A stretch of DNA of 64,000 nt, taken from the NCBI RefSeq assembly GCF_905163445.1, contig NC_053190.1:9612501-9676500 (forward strand). The letters run 5' to 3'. The DNA is from Pararge aegeria (taxonomy: Eukaryota > Arthropoda > Insecta > Lepidoptera > Nymphalidae). Positions 1 through 11,699 of this stretch are shown one piece after another. Position 1 is the first letter of the stretch. Every line of letters starts with the position of its first letter. Under the pieces are notes generated by a model, which searched no databases, was not told the origin of the DNA, and saw only the letters and a list, made by a program, of their open reading frames with translations. The position numbers were made by a program, and so were the translations under genes.

Positions 1-255
1 TTTATATATTCGACTGCATAAGCTTTTTTGGATTCTGAATCTATTAGAACTTTGGTAGCTCTAGCTTCGGTTAGGATGTGTAAATTTTTGCGGCGTTTAT
101 GTTGATGAAGGAAAGCCTTTGCAGCACTCAACCTGTGACCTTTATTAGATACGGTTTGAACATAACCAAAACCCAATTGATCTGGATCATTATAATCTAT
201 TGTGGGGTGTCCAAAATCTCTCCCAGCTGCAAGAAAAGCTTCGACAAGGCCAGTC
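1..255 (-). CDS. GMC oxidoreductase exon 5 (runs off the left edge)
   Basis: The exon starts after CTTTTTCAG at about 256-264 and stays open to position 1. It encodes LVEAFLAAGRDFGHPTIDYN, then GFGYVQ, LSAAKAFL and NLHILTEARATKVLID, typical of the central GMC substrate-binding domain. The gene continues to the left of the window. Confidence 0.9.
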
Positions 256-3200
256 CTGAAAAAGTAAAATAGTTCATTTAATTTCTGTTCCATTTGATAA
301 GCCTTTTACATTAAGCGTAGGGTGCAGATAAATTTTAAACACTCAGTATATTATACGTTTGCAATGAAAATATGTACGTACATGATCATGTTAAAATCAA
401 TTATATAGGCAATTACTACCAACAGGCTATTGGAATAAAAACTTAATATTTATTTTTTAAGAAAAGCTATATAAGCAGCAGCAATATTGAATATTGAGCA
501 GTAGGTATTTATATTTTCTTACTTGAAAGGAACATTTTCAACAACAAGCTCTCCATCACGACCATGGTATGGCATATTTTTATATTTTTTCAAGTCAGCC
601 CTCTCAGATTTGATGAAGAATGGTAGAACTTCATTGTATGACCTGAAATTTAATAACAGGTTTAGTTAATATTCTAGTTATTACTTGAAATATATTGCCT
701 TGTTTCTTCCCTCTGAAAGACGAAAAGGTATATAAGTCCAATAAATCTATCATCGTACTTCGTTCGCTCAAATGGTTTGCTGGCTTGAAAAACGGCAGCC
801 AGTTATGCGGGCGTTGGCCACTTCTAAGACTCGGCACGCATTGCACATTTTGATTAAAATGACAAATATTATTTAAATTTTCCGTTGTTTCATTATTGTA
901 ATAATTTATGAAGAGAATAAAAAATGAATGAAGGACTAATTGATTAAATAATTTACTCCTTTATTAACTTTCACTTAGGTGTGTGTTTTGCAAATTATTT
1001 AAGGGGACGTAATACGTATATGTAGTAGCAGTTCTATATAATCCTTGTTAGAAATGAATATTGTAGGTTCAAGGAAAAAAGGGGGATAAAAGTAAATTTA
1101 AAATATCACACAATATATTGTGTTACGTTGGAATGTGGCAATTCGGTGATAGAAATTTACGGCAAGCCTTTTTATGACAACACAGTTAGCGTTCTGACTA
1201 AATAATAAAGACACATTGAGGTAAGCGCTTTTTATCGTAGACCATAATAAAAATAACGTTTATTTTTTTTAGTCGAGTTGCAATATCGTGGTTTTTATTT
1301 AGAACATACAAAAATAAACCTTAAAATGTACGTACCGATGTAAGAATGATTGATATATTAAACTTTTGCTAGCTATGCACGACAAGTAAGGCCTAGGTTT
1401 ACATCATTTACTTTATATAGTTACCACACTACATTTGACTAACAATTCTTTATTTAAAGGTCTCAGACATGAGAATTTATTTTTTATTTAATTAGCAGCA
1501 TTTCAGCAGCAAACAAACTTTATTTTTTATTTAATTAGCAGCACTTCACATGCTTTTTCCCCCTTTTTCTGGCTATACAAAGATTACCCAATGTTAGGTC
1601 TAGCCTTCACCTGCTATACTGTGTCCGTTTGTCTTAGGTGCTGTGCTTCTAAAAAGTTGTGTTGCAAAAAAAGGGTTTCGTAATTAAAATAATTGTCTTT
1701 TTTCTTCAACTAAACGTTAACCTACTAAGTGGGACTCGCTTTCCGGCATATTCCAGCCTACTTTTCCCGGTGTTGAGCATACATTTTTTATATTTATTGG
1801 CTCTCAGATCTGCGTTCATGCCTAGAACCAGCGCTTTCTAAGGTGGCCGCGAGTTTAAACTCCAGGAACTTCAATGTTGAGGCGTCGGTTTCCAACGTAA
1901 CTTTGCAGTATCCGTGCAAAATGGCCGTACAACTTGAGACTTGCAGCTTATCTAATATAACAATTGTATCTTACCATCCATAATTCCCATCTGCAGCAAT
2001 TCGGTCCCAGTCTTGTGGCCTGCCCCTTGTGTATACCATGCTGTTCGTAACACTGGATCCACCGACGGCCTTACCACGTGGCATGTAGCAGCGTTGTTCT
2101 TCACTACCTAAAGTTTAAGTTGGGTGATAAGTTAATCAGGCCTAAATTAAGTTAAGGTGCTGGAAGAAATTTCATAGTCTATGTAGAAGAACTACACAGC
2201 GAAAAAAAGAACCGATAAGGCCGCAAAATTGTATACGCTGTGATCGTTTTTAGTTTTCTGTTCTTTTTGTGGTTATAAAAGTGTATTCTAGTGTGGTTAT
2301 AGTAGTGGATTGAGTAAAATTTTCTCCATAGAAAAAAGTGTCAAAGATCCCTACATGTAACGAAAATTTGAAGTCGTATTTCTTAGTTATTTATTAAAAT
2401 TTTGTGATAAAGTATATAATATTATATAATTAGACATTACCAGGTATTTTAGTTTAATTTTTTACTAATCTAAACTAATATTTCCTCCGAGTGTAGGTAA
2501 AATATAAAATTAAATTTATTACGAACTTACGACTCGTACAATGTTTAAAAGATAGCTAATAAGGAACTGCTACTACCGCACTATTAGATGATAATCCTGA
2601 TGTTTGTTTGTTACCTATGAGCAACTGAACTAATGCACCAATCTTGATGAAATTTGGAAAAAGGTACCTTGGAGATGGTCGCAGAATACTTTTAACCTGG
2701 AAAAGTAGCCGATGGGACTTAAAAAATAACGTTTATTACCAATGCTTAGCCGCTAGCATTGCGTAAGCATATTAAGCGATCTTGATGATTTTGTGTACAC
2801 ATAGATTTCTAAATATGAACATAGGATTATTTAATCCCGGGGAAAAGAGCGGTTCCTGTGAGATTTTATTATACCACAACATTCAAAGATGGAAGTCGCA
2901 GGCGGTGCAACTTAGCTCTACATTCAGCCCCGAAATACCAAATATGATACCCCATTCGAAACAAGTTCTAAAAAAAATCCTTAATCCCAATAGTACCTTT
3001 TCGTACCGTTATCGCTCGATGTTGGCATTTTCGTTTACTCGTGGGACTACATTTTTAATTCGGCTCGTAAATTGTTGTAGTTCATTGTAGAAGATATTAT
3101 ATTATAGATATCTTTTTAAGTTTAACGCTAAGTAACTAAATGCGGTACCTACATGTTTTAATATTCCACCAGGGAACTTTGAGGAAAACTTAGAATGTTT

Positions 3201-6200
3201 ACATAATATCTGATGTATACATTTATCGTTGTAGAGTTTCTAAACGCAGTGTAGAGTATAATTTTTTCTTGACAGAGAATTCTATGCCATGTTATGATGC
3301 AGAATTCTTATAGAATTTTATTATATGTTATGTTACAAAATAAAACTAATCTTTGTATTTATTTCGTTGTTGGATTATGTAGACATAATTAAAGTTATAT
3401 TACGGTATACAGAGATAAAATTCAAAGTTAAAGAATGAAAGTTAATTATTAATTTAACTAAAAACCTAATTAATTACTATTTTTATAATACCCCATTTCT
3501 CTTTGAATTCCAATTCAGTAATAATTGACCCATTTTAAAAATTAAAATATAGCGCAGGGCAACGAGGATATAAACACTAAGTACATCTCTGACGTTGCGA
3601 ACCATTCCATTGCAATATATACCACAAAGTTGACCACAGCACCATTGTGAGATTTGTTTACAAAATCGATTCAACACCGAATCAACTTAAGAATTGCAGC
3701 AATCGCAGCATTAGAATGAGAGCTCTAAAATATGCGAATTTTTTTTCGATGTTTCGACGGTCAATCGTCATACACTTCAAACAACATCTTGTTCACATTT
3801 CGATACTATTATAATTACAGTCGTTTTGGTGTTGAGCCGATATGATGCTATACCCGATCTTATTAAAGAATCAATGATGATGATTTCTCATCATCATTTT
3901 GACGGTCGGTTGGCGCAGTGGGTAGCGACCCTGCTTTCTGAGTCCAAGGCCGTGGGTTCGATTCCCACAACTGGACAATATTTGTGTGATGAACATGAAT
4001 TTTCAGTGTCTGGGTGTTTATCTATATATTATAAGTATTTATGTATATTATTCATTAAAATTATTCATCAGTTATCTTAGTACCCATAACACAAGCTACG
4101 CTTACTTTGGGACTAGATGGCGCTGTGTGTATTGTCGTAGTATATTTATTTATTTATTTATTTATTCTATTGTGTACATCATCCCTATAATTCTTTAATA
4201 CATACTAAAAAGTATGTTGATTCAACGATTCTTTATGAAACTCTAAGTTGTGGAAACTTCATTGGTTTATGTAATATAAAAATACGATATTACTTTTATG
4301 TGTAATAGTACTGTTTGTTTCCCTTGAAAAGCTAATAACTAAAATAACTAAATAAACTTAACTTTTATAAGTGGATGCAGCTATAGGAAATGTGTAGTAG
4401 CAACTGGCAGCTTATATAAAAACGAAAATCAATTTAAAATCCTTTTTACTTATCAGAGGTTTCCCTCGAGAGCTTTTAAGCACAAAGCCGGATAAGTTTC
4501 CTTCTAAAAGTTGGGTTTTGCATTTTGTTTTGCTGCAACAAGTAAACAGGTTACCTCTTTTCACTGTTATTAAGAACCGAAATGAATGAAAAACGAACCT
4601 ACTCTGATTTTTTTTGGATGTTTAAATGCGATAGAAAACTAACTTATATTATACTTGTTAAACACTGCATTTCCTTTAACAATAATTATAGCAACATGCC
4701 GTCTTAGTAAAGAAAAGAAGTGAGGCTTATGGCCAAGAATAGAACAATAAAAGTAAAAAAAAAACACTACAACTAATACTAAATGATAAGCTTAATTTCG
4801 GAACTGAAGAGGCGGAATCCGACTGCAGCCTTATAACCGTTGAGAGCAGGCCCAGATCGGGATCTGGCTCTTTGGCGTTGTTTTCAGTTGCCGAAATGAC
4901 AGGACTGAAGCACCCACGCCTGAGTGAGGACATGTTACGTGCGACTGCCTACCGAACACAGTTTCCATTCAATCTGGTTCTTGATCGTATTGCGATGCAA
5001 CTGTATTCAGCTTACTAACCAACATTTGCATTAAAGCAGCGTGATAAATCTAAGCTGCTCACAAAATATAAGGATTATGCCCAGCAGAGTAAAATAATAG
5101 GCGGAGGATTTTCGATATGCAAATGATGAAAATTAAATTTCTTCTCTTATTTATTTTAATTTTTACTTAGTTCAAATTTTTAAACCTCCTTATGAATGAA
5201 GGAAAAGTCTTTTAGCGTTGAGCCATAAAGCTAAGTATTAAGACCACTTAACGGTGTTAAACGATGCAGTACGTGATAAATTGTATTTGAGTTGTTTGTA
5301 TACATAACTGTTTTACCTGGGTCAGTGTGCGTATGGAGTTTTTAGCCTTTGTTAACTGTTGTAATTATCACGGCTTACTTTTGATTGTGTGTACTAGTTT
5401 CTTAGTATTTTATTATTATCTTACTCATATTTAAATTCACAATAAACTGACTCCTCGATGTATTGGTTAGCATGGTGTAGAATCGTGGGGCCAAAAATTA
5501 CATTCATTATCAACCCATTACTGGCCCACTACAGGGCACGTTATGGGGACCTATGGGGCATACTTTTGACGGCCGATTGGCGCAGTGGGCAGTGACCCTA
5601 CTTTCTGAGTCCGAGACTATGGGTTCGATTCCGAAATGTTTGTGCAAAGAACATGAATGTTTTTCAGTGTGAGGGTTTCTGTCTGTATATTATAAGTATT
5701 TATGTATTCATAAGTATTCATCAGTTATCTTAGTACCCATAACTCAAGCTACGCTTACTTTGGGGCTAGATAGCAATGTGTGTATTGTAGTAAAATATTT
5801 ATTTATTTTTTATACAGGTTTCCCTATGACTTTTTCCTTTATTTTAATTAATATATTAAAAACGCATATAACTACGAAAAGATATAGGACCGAGTCCGTT
5901 CGTTCCCGGGCACGTACCTCTATCTTTCGGTTTCGGTTCCCTGAAGGGAAGGCCGAAACCCTAACCACTAGGCTAAATTAAATGACTACTTACTAATTAG
6001 TAAGGCACTTAATTATTTATTGGGTTTTCCTGTCAACAAATTCTTAGTGCCAACTCTGAGTCAGGTAGTTGTCGAAGTCCACCCCCATGCCTTGTAAAGC
6101 ACGGGCAACCGTTAAGAATTAGGGCACAACCTCTCTCGTAGGAGAGACAAGGTATCTGCCCAACAGTAGGACATTCATAGGCTGAGGATGATGATGATTC

Positions 6201-9200
6201 ACACAACTGTAAAACTTAAATCGTTAGCCCAACAACCTACATTGGCAAAATGTGGTGGGTAACTTTAATATCTCTGTCCTAAGAGATCCTGTGTACGGTA
6301 CACATACCAGGATATTCGTTTATTATAACGCTTGCACTTGCATTTTCAGTGCTTATCTCAGTAGGTACCTACTAGCCTTAGCGCAGTGGTGAGCACTGCG
6401 TTCTTTAAAGCGGTCCGGGATCGATTCCCGGCGGAGAAATTTGTAAGTATGGATTTTAAATAGGTAACCGCAAGAACGTTTATAGGTTAACCATCATCTG
6501 GCTAACTTGTTGTTGAATAAATATAAAACATTTCAATTGAAAATATTATTTAATTATATCTTAATAAATATTATTAAATAATATTTTAAAATGTGTAATT
6601 ACTGCGGTACTTAAACAGTTTTAGTTAGTAGTTAGCTAGAGCTAAAAGTTTGGAAAATAACCTACTGAAGATTATAAAACAAAACAAGAAGTATGTTCTA
6701 TAAGCGAACTATAATAATTTTCACAATAAAGGCGAATATTACTAACCGCATAATTTTCATAGCGCTTGAAAGAAACAGAAATTAAATTAACTCTACAAAG
6801 CCGGGAAAGCACTTTTATCGCACCGAACAAAACAAAATATTTCGTTTTCGAATTACTATGTTAACTATTTAGGATAGTTTGAAACTATTTTGGTTGTGTC
6901 ACCAAGTTCTGATACAGATTACTTTGGAAGAAGTCAAGTACTGTTAGGTATATTAACATTACATTTACATTTTGTACCACCAAGTCACCAAGTACCACCA
7001 AGTTCTGATACAGATTACTTTGGAAGAAGTCAAGTACTGTTAGGTATATTAACATTACATTTACATTTTGTTATTGGATTTACTGACTCGCTACCGAAAG
7101 CTGTCAGTGGTCTCCTTTTAGTGCATTTTTTAAGTACGTATATCGATTTTTCCACTGTGTTTTTGCTGTTTTACACAGCTTTCATTTAGGCAAGACCATT
7201 TTTTCTGCTTAGAAACTGATGGGAGACGAGGCAAGAGTCAGACTACCTACCAAGTTTGAAACATCTTTTGCAAAGTTATTCAGTATTCGAGAAGAGATGT
7301 TTCGGAGTGTGCTTAGGAACCATACAATTTTGTATATTTCTACCTTCGAACTGCAAGGCATCGTATGGATCTGCACCGTAACGTTATTGATATCTCATGG
7401 ACTTGTAGAAATCGCTTTACGTCCTCGTTTAAAATTCGTACCGCAAAGATCTGGTATGCCCTTCTGGCTTCCATATTCCCCGATACCATATTCTTGGCAT
7501 CGTCAAGGCAAGCGCGCTTTTTTAGGCCGCAATATCACTTAATATCAGATGTGATTTGTGAACAAGCGTTAATCTTTATAAAAAAATATAGTATTCCTAT
7601 GAAAAACTATTCACATCAACCTTCTGGTAAACTTACACGGTAATATAATCGTTATAATTGTATGACGTTAAACTGTTCATCCTAGTTATAATAACTAACT
7701 TGTAGAAGTAAACTCGTAGTAAAACCCACCAACCCACATTGACGCAGTGTGGTGATTAAACTTATAATACTTATCTTCTTTAATTCTTTCATGATAGAGG
7801 AGACCTGTGCTCAGCATCAGGACGTAAATAAGCTGAGGATGATATAGTTATTGCAACGTAGGTGATGAAGTGCAAAAATATGTAGTACTTCTATAGTCAA
7901 GGTATTTTTTTTTTATTTTGTAGATACACTATTTTGACAGTCGGACTGTCATCTCTTCCATTATTCTTAGAATTTAAATACCGATATGGTATAACTTTAT
8001 TGTGCGATTATTTTTGCGTGTCAAAACCCGCTCGGGTATAAATAGGTAGGCACATTAAATACGTTTTCAATATACTTTTTTACTATCCTCAATTTACCTC
8101 ATCTCGACTGCACCATCACTTACCATTGCCCGAAATAGCAGGCCGAAGTTGTTCGAAAAGTCCTCATTCATACTCGTAAATGAAAAGTTAGAAAAACCAT
8201 GAAAGTTTTAATAAAATACGATGTGGGGGAGGCAATCAAAAACTTCGTGATAGGATAATCGTTGAAACTTTGACCTCATTTCAGTAGAAAGTTTGTTTGT
8301 CACGATTTGTAAACGAGGACGAGCTCATTATAGTGTCTGATAAAATTTTGCGTGCACCTACAATAATACAATAATTGACGACTGATATCTAACTAGACAG
8401 CTGATATCGTCAATTATTGTATTCTATTAAGATTTAAAACAATAAATTGTCAAAAATCAGAGAAAAACTTTTTTGAATAAGTGAAATTCATACATATAAT
8501 AAAAACTGTATGTTTTATAAAAACACCAAATAATAGCGCGACTTACACTACCAAAATCTGTTGGCTACAAAACCCACGAAAATAGGTAAAAATACCTAGC
8601 TACTAGTAAATAGTTAGGTTAAACTACTAGGTTTAAAAAAACAAATCGAAAAAGCTTTATATTATTATTGGATAATTTGATAATTAACTACAAAATACTA
8701 TAAGTCGACACAAAGAATAGACGGATATATATGAACGAGTATTTTTTAATTTCACGAATACACCCTTACGCAGATTAAACTTCTCAATGTATTCTAAAAT
8801 CTGTTGAATTTTAACCGATTTATTTTTATTATCGTTTTTTTCGTGAAAATTGGCTGTAGTCTGCACATAAAAGATTTTTGATGAGCGGCTAATGGCTTCA
8901 GAATAATGTATAATAGCTGTGTAAGTAGGCTCCTTTGAATCGCGGCTACATAGAAGAAAAAAGCTTTTTGTTTTTATTATTTTTTCGTGTTTTAATAGAA
9001 AGTGTGAATTATTATATTACGTTCTAGGTATTTGCAGTGGTATGAAACCCTCTTTGTTGAAGCCGCCTTTGTATTTTCTCGAAGAGAAGCACATCAGCTT
9101 ATTTTATTTCTTAATAGATTATATATAGTCCTTGTTGAAACAATTTGAGCGTCAGTACGAAAATACCACGTTATGTTTAAAATAAAAAACAAGAGAAGAA

Positions 9201-10825
9201 AATCAAGAGAGAAAAACAAGAGAAAAATTTTGTTCCATTCCTAGAACTCAATTTCATATAACAATTATTATATATATATATATATTGGCTCATAGGTCTC
9301 GTAAGTATCGAATGAGGATTATCCAATTACACTGAAAACTCAAGGAAATTGGTTCTTACACCAGAACAAATTGTTGACCAATTCTTAGGCCAAGATAAGA
9401 ACCGTTTATATTTCAGGGAATTATCTATCATTCTTAAACTATAGGCTAATTGTAAAAGAATCTGATAAAGTCCCGGCCATGGAGAAAGACACTTACCTAA
9501 ACACACTCCAGGTTGATGTTCCATTGCGTAGGGCCATACATAATCTGTTTGTTGAAGGTATTGAGTCAAAAATGGTATATCAGAGATCAACATTTCTGGT
9601 CTTCCAGCTTCCAGCAAAAGAACAGTTGCTCGAGGTTTATCTTCGGTTAAGCGAGATGCTAAAACCGAACCAGAGGAGCCTGCCCCTACTATGACATAAT
9701 CATATTCTTCAAATGGTTGATTTATACCTGAAAACCAAAAATAGTTTAGATACTAATAATACGTTTTTATACGATAGAATCTGGTTGCGCTTCTTATAAT
9801 TTTAAATGACAATGTGAGATGGTAATAATGATAAACAATACCCGGCGTGTTTGTTGTGGGCTTCTTCTTAGACGAGGGCGCATTATAAGTTTTAGAATAT
9901 GGTTATCGCCATCATGTACTACCATGCACATTTCTCATGTAATGTACGCATCATAAGTGCCATCTATGAATGAAAGTATTTTTGACTTTGACTTTAATAG
10001 CACGGCAATCAATGAAATTGCCAAAGGAATTATACAATGAGTTCAGAATGTTTATTTCACTATTCTATAATTCTATATTCATTCCCAAAAATTACTAGAC
10101 ATAAATGGCAATCAGATAAGAATTGAATCTGAAAACATAAACACTGTACAGAATGAGAGGAGGTAGAAACTTATTGCATATTTAGACAATAGATTTTTAA
10201 TTCTGAATCTGAATTTCTTAATTCTGAATGCTTATGAAGATTATAATTGAAAACTATATCTACAAACAAACAATAAACAATACATACATAACGGTCACAT
10301 GTTCATCACGGTCATATTAAAGGCCTGTGAGTTTCTTTTTAAATATTAATTACATTGATAACAAAAATTTGAAAGTCATGCACGAGTAAATCAGTATTTT
10401 AAAAGCTTACCTTTCGGCAATGGATACGAGTCTCGCAAAAAATCAAAGGGATCATTTGCATTCGTGGGAGAGTAATTTACCGCTACGGTTTGTAACATCA
10501 TATCCACTATCGGACTTTGAGGGTAAGACCAGTAACCGAAACGTGCTTTTCTATTTTGGCTCTTGAGTTTAGATAGATGGAGTCTCATATCCGCTGCTTC
10601 AGATGTCTCATTAACCTTAGTGGGATCACTTTTGTTGTTAAAAGGATATGGCCAAAGTATATGCGCGTTTCTAAAGCTTGGGAGATTTGCGTTATTCTCA
10701 ATGTTGTTTACTGCGCTGGAAGGTTCCTCTTCAACATTAGCTAACTCTTCATCATAATATATGTCTATTGCTTTCGTGTAAATAAGTACATTAAGTAACA
10801 AGAATCCATAAGTTAGACGCCGCAT
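1..10825 (-). CDS. GMC-family FAD oxidoreductase, glucose dehydrogenase-like (5 exons, 3' end missing)
   Basis: Five minus-strand exons (10411-10825, 9497-9727, 1975-2107, 523-642, 1-255) join in frame at GT-AG sites and give 384 residues, against about 600 for the family. Residues 1-19 look like a signal peptide (Arg-Arg, then a hydrophobic core). Residues 20-138 are an acidic linker with no family match. FAD binding follows: YDYVIVGAGSSG (GxGxxG at 153-158), then LLLEAG. Exon 3 carries the GMC signature region (GKAVGGSS, 227-234), followed by NSMVYTRG and NYGW. Exons 4-5 continue the substrate domain (YHG..G.L, LSAAKAFL). The catalytic C-terminal His region lies left of position 1. By family knowledge these are FAD enzymes oxidising sugars, alcohols or steroids, usually secreted in insects; the substrate cannot be read here. 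I chose the ATG at 10825-10823 because a TTTCAG acceptor lies just upstream, so the 5'UTR is probably spliced. Confidence 0.9.
523..642 (-). CDS. GMC oxidoreductase exon 4
   Basis: A 120-base exon between an AATTTCAG acceptor and a TTCAA|GTAAGA donor. The split Trp codon (TG|G) joins it to exon 3 and gives W-SYNEVLPFF, followed by KSERA and MPYHGRDGELVV. This matches the usual GMC order W-SY..VLPYF.KSE....YHG..G.L. Confidence 0.9.
643..1974 (-). other. Intron 3 of the GMC gene
   Basis: Non-coding DNA between exons 3 and 4, strongly AT-rich. I see no coding-like exon or clear mobile element. A 30-base phrase ending in TAATTAGCAGCA occurs twice, at about 1475-1502 and 1518-1543. Confidence 0.6.
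1975..2107 (-). CDS. GMC oxidoreductase exon 3 (GMC signature)
   Basis: The exon runs from a TTTAG acceptor to a GGATG|GTAAG donor and reads in frame with exon 2. It encodes RCYMPRGKAVGGSSVTNSMV and continues to YTRGRPQDWD and GNYGW, the FAD-contacting signature block of GMC enzymes. Thr replaces the usual Leu or Ile just before the signature Asn, a small departure from the consensus. Confidence 0.92.
2205..2300 (+). repeat. Fragment of GATAAGGCCGCC retroelement tail
   Basis: It contains GATAAGGCCGCAAAATTGTA followed by TGTGGTTATAAAAGTGTAT, the core and end of a tail family repeated at least nine times in this window (for example 35050-35335). The 5' part is lost. Confidence 0.55.
3900..4166 (+). 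repeat. tRNA-derived SINE, family A
   Basis: It has a pol III type box A (TTGGCGCAGTGGGTAGCGAC) and box B (GGGTTCGATTCC). A tRNA-unrelated body follows (GTGTGATGAACATGAA ... CAGTTATCTTAGTACCCATA ... CTAGATGGCGCTGTGTG), ending in a (TATT)n tail. Four other copies in the window share the same body and tail, so this is a repeat and not a functional tRNA. Confidence 0.85.
5470..5565 (-). repeat. Fragment of SINE family B
   Basis: The phrase ATTATCAACCCATTACTGGC followed by CCACTACAGGGCACG is the 3' end, in reverse, of the Metulj-like SINE found complete at 61757-62055. It abuts the family A SINE that starts at 5568. Confidence 0.6.
5568..5810 (+). repeat. tRNA-derived SINE, family A
   Basis: Same order as the copy at 3900: GACGGCCGATTGGCGCAGTG box A, GGGTTCGATTCC box B, shared body, and a TATTTATTTATTT tail. 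The body has several substitutions and a short deletion after box B. Confidence 0.85.
6055..6345 (+). repeat. Non-LTR retroelement 3' end fragments
   Basis: The stretch from about 6080 to 6200 ends in GCCCAACAGTAGGACATTCA and then GGCTGAGGATGATGATGAT, a LINE 3' end with a GATGAT tail. The following CAACCTACATTGGCAAAATG segment resembles 7720-7840. The reading frame is lost. Confidence 0.5.
6372..6540 (+). repeat. tRNA-like SINE
   Basis: It has box A (CTTAGCGCAGTGGTGAGCAC) and box B (GGGATCGATTCCCGG), followed by a body ending in GGCTAACTTGTTGTTGAATA. The cloverleaf is incomplete and it runs into an unrelated body, so it is a SINE and not a tRNA gene. Confidence 0.6.
6901..7071. repeat. Perfect tandem duplication, about 75 bp, period 96
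   Basis: The block starting ACCAAGTTCTGATACAGATT at 6901 is repeated without any difference I can see from 6997. The two copies are separated by about 20 bases made of shorter ACCACCAAGT iterations. The lack of divergence implies a recent event. Confidence 0.9.
7160..7640 (+). pseudogene. Decayed non-LTR retrotransposon C-terminus
   Basis: Reading around 7425-7530 gives RTAKIWYALLASIFPDT, matching the common LINE ending 'a.iWNaLP.s.fPdt..l.sFK.r'. The frame shifts after it. The 14100-14270 fragment has the same ending (IPAWNALPSSVFPDT across frames) and the same downstream phrase ATGTGATTG. Both are dead 3' ends. Confidence 0.6.
7715..7845 (+). repeat. Non-LTR 3' tail fragment
   Basis: The sequence CCAACCCACATTGACGCAGT begins a conserved LINE tail that ends in AGCTGAGGATGAT, comparable to 6230-6345. 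No open frame is left. Confidence 0.5.
8366..8422. repeat. Inverted repeat (hairpin)
   Basis: The arm ATACAATAATTGACG (8366-8380) is mirrored by CGTCAATTATTGTAT (8408-8422). GATATC is repeated inside each arm, around a loop containing TAACTAG. It may be a MITE remnant or a cruciform-forming site. Confidence 0.7.
9266..9287. repeat. (TA)n microsatellite
   Basis: A run of alternating TA dinucleotides just 3' of GMC exon 2, within its long intron. Confidence 0.85.
9497..9727 (-). CDS. GMC oxidoreductase exon 2 (FAD-binding GxGxxG)
   Basis: The exon begins after TTTTCAG at 9728-9729 and ends at TTAG|GTAAGT. It encodes the N-terminal FAD-binding Rossmann motif (VIVGAGSSG) followed by SVLASRLTED and LLLEAG, the classic beta-alpha-beta dinucleotide fold of GMC enzymes. 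The entry phase (G|GT) matches exon 1 exactly and the exit phase matches exon 3. Confidence 0.92.
9810..9998 (+). repeat. Retroelement tail, family E (ends TTTGACTTTGACT)
   Basis: It contains CCCGGCGTGTTTGTTGTGGG, then CTTCTTCTTAGAC, TGGTTATCGCCATCAT, TAATGTACGCATCA and a TTTTTGACTTTGACTTT tail. The same sequence in the same order occurs at 59893-60119. It lies in intron 1 of the GMC gene. Confidence 0.8.
10411..10825 (-). CDS. GMC oxidoreductase exon 1 (signal peptide and N-terminal linker)
   Basis: First coding exon, starting MRRLTYGFLLLNV. It ends at an AAAG|GTAAGC donor after 138 codons plus one base. Upstream in-frame ATGs at 10837 and further out would only apply if the TTTCAG at about 10831-10836 is not used as an acceptor. 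The stretch from residue 20 on is rich in Glu, Asp and Asn and has several N-glycosylation sequons. It ends with a short motif (FDFLRDSYPLP) just before the FAD domain. Its length is unusual for a GMC enzyme; I see no second domain in it. Confidence 0.8.
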
Positions 10826-11264
10826 GATTTCTGAAACCATAAACAAAGTATTTACATTTTATTGTTTTATAATGAAACAACTGTCTGAGTCATTTTATAT
10901 TATCTTTAAATTAATATATTTTTTTAACAGAATAATTGTTTTGTTTTGACATATTGTTATTATCTTCATAAATCTTAGAATTGTTGTTTTAAATTAACTG
11001 CAACTATTGTGTACATATTAGTTTTTGTTTACTAGACGTAAGGAAGCTTATGCTTTGAGTGTTTGTGTGTTTGTGTAAATAGTACGGTATGTTCAATATT
11101 GATTCATAATACCCATTAATGTGTCTTGAGTGTAAGTTCTAAAGTAAACAAACTTCATATTGGCGTTAGCGTTAAACTATAGCCTGTAGGTAATATTTTT
11201 AGTTCGTCTTAAAACAACTTGATGATAAAGCGTATTACTACATAATATATGCAACATCAACTTA

Positions 11265-11395
11265 GTCTTAGATAAAGTCTTTATTGCACATTATAAAAGA
11301 AAACAATGTAAACAAAACAAAATAAACTATTTATAATGCGCAAAGGCGGCTTTATCGCTTCAAGCTATCTCCTCCAGAAAACCGTTGGTAGAAGA
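11265..11395 (-). repeat. Retroelement tail, family D
   Basis: In the reverse direction it gives the CTGGAGGAGATAGCTTGAAG / CGATAAAGCCGCC core and then GTGCAATAAAGAC at the end. The same arrangement recurs at 12890-13030, 38970-39105 and 56160-56255. Confidence 0.7.
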
Positions 11396-11699
11396 ATCGC
11401 GTTATGGAAAACCGGATATTTTTAATATCCTAAATACATTAAACATTATTTACATACAAATACGTACTACGATATAATTATATAATAAATAATTCTTACA
11501 ATTAACTTTTTCAAAACAACTCCTGTATGTCACGACGAATTTAATTGTGATAAACAAACAAATACCGATAAACAAACATTTTCGCATTTATAATATGAAT
11601 ATGGATTAGATACATAAACATAAAGCTTAGGAATGGATAAATTATTTTTACTAGTTAACTTTATAGTTTTAAGTAACAAAATTATAAACAAAACTGCAA

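Larger units (their letters stand above)
2108..9496 (-). other. Long intron 2 of the GMC gene (7.4 kb)
   Basis: Between exons 2 and 3. It holds a retroelement tail fragment (2205-2300), two tRNA-derived SINEs (3900-4166, 5568-5810), a tRNA-like SINE (6372-6540), a perfect tandem duplication (6901-7071), a decayed LINE C-terminus (7160-7640) and a hairpin (8366-8422). I found no extra GMC exon in it. The phases of exons 2 and 3 match directly, so none is required. Confidence 0.6.

Noticed and set aside
3900..3975. Possible tRNA gene (boxes A and B present)
   Set aside because: The same head is joined to the same 170-base body in five places and the cloverleaf does not close; it is a SINE.
6890..7189. 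99-codon plus-strand frame with a repeated peptide
   Set aside because: The peptide repeat is just the DNA tandem duplication; no start context or domain.
7219..7542. 107-codon plus-strand frame as a gene
   Set aside because: The LINE C-terminal motif lies in a different frame of the same stretch; this is a decayed retrotransposon.
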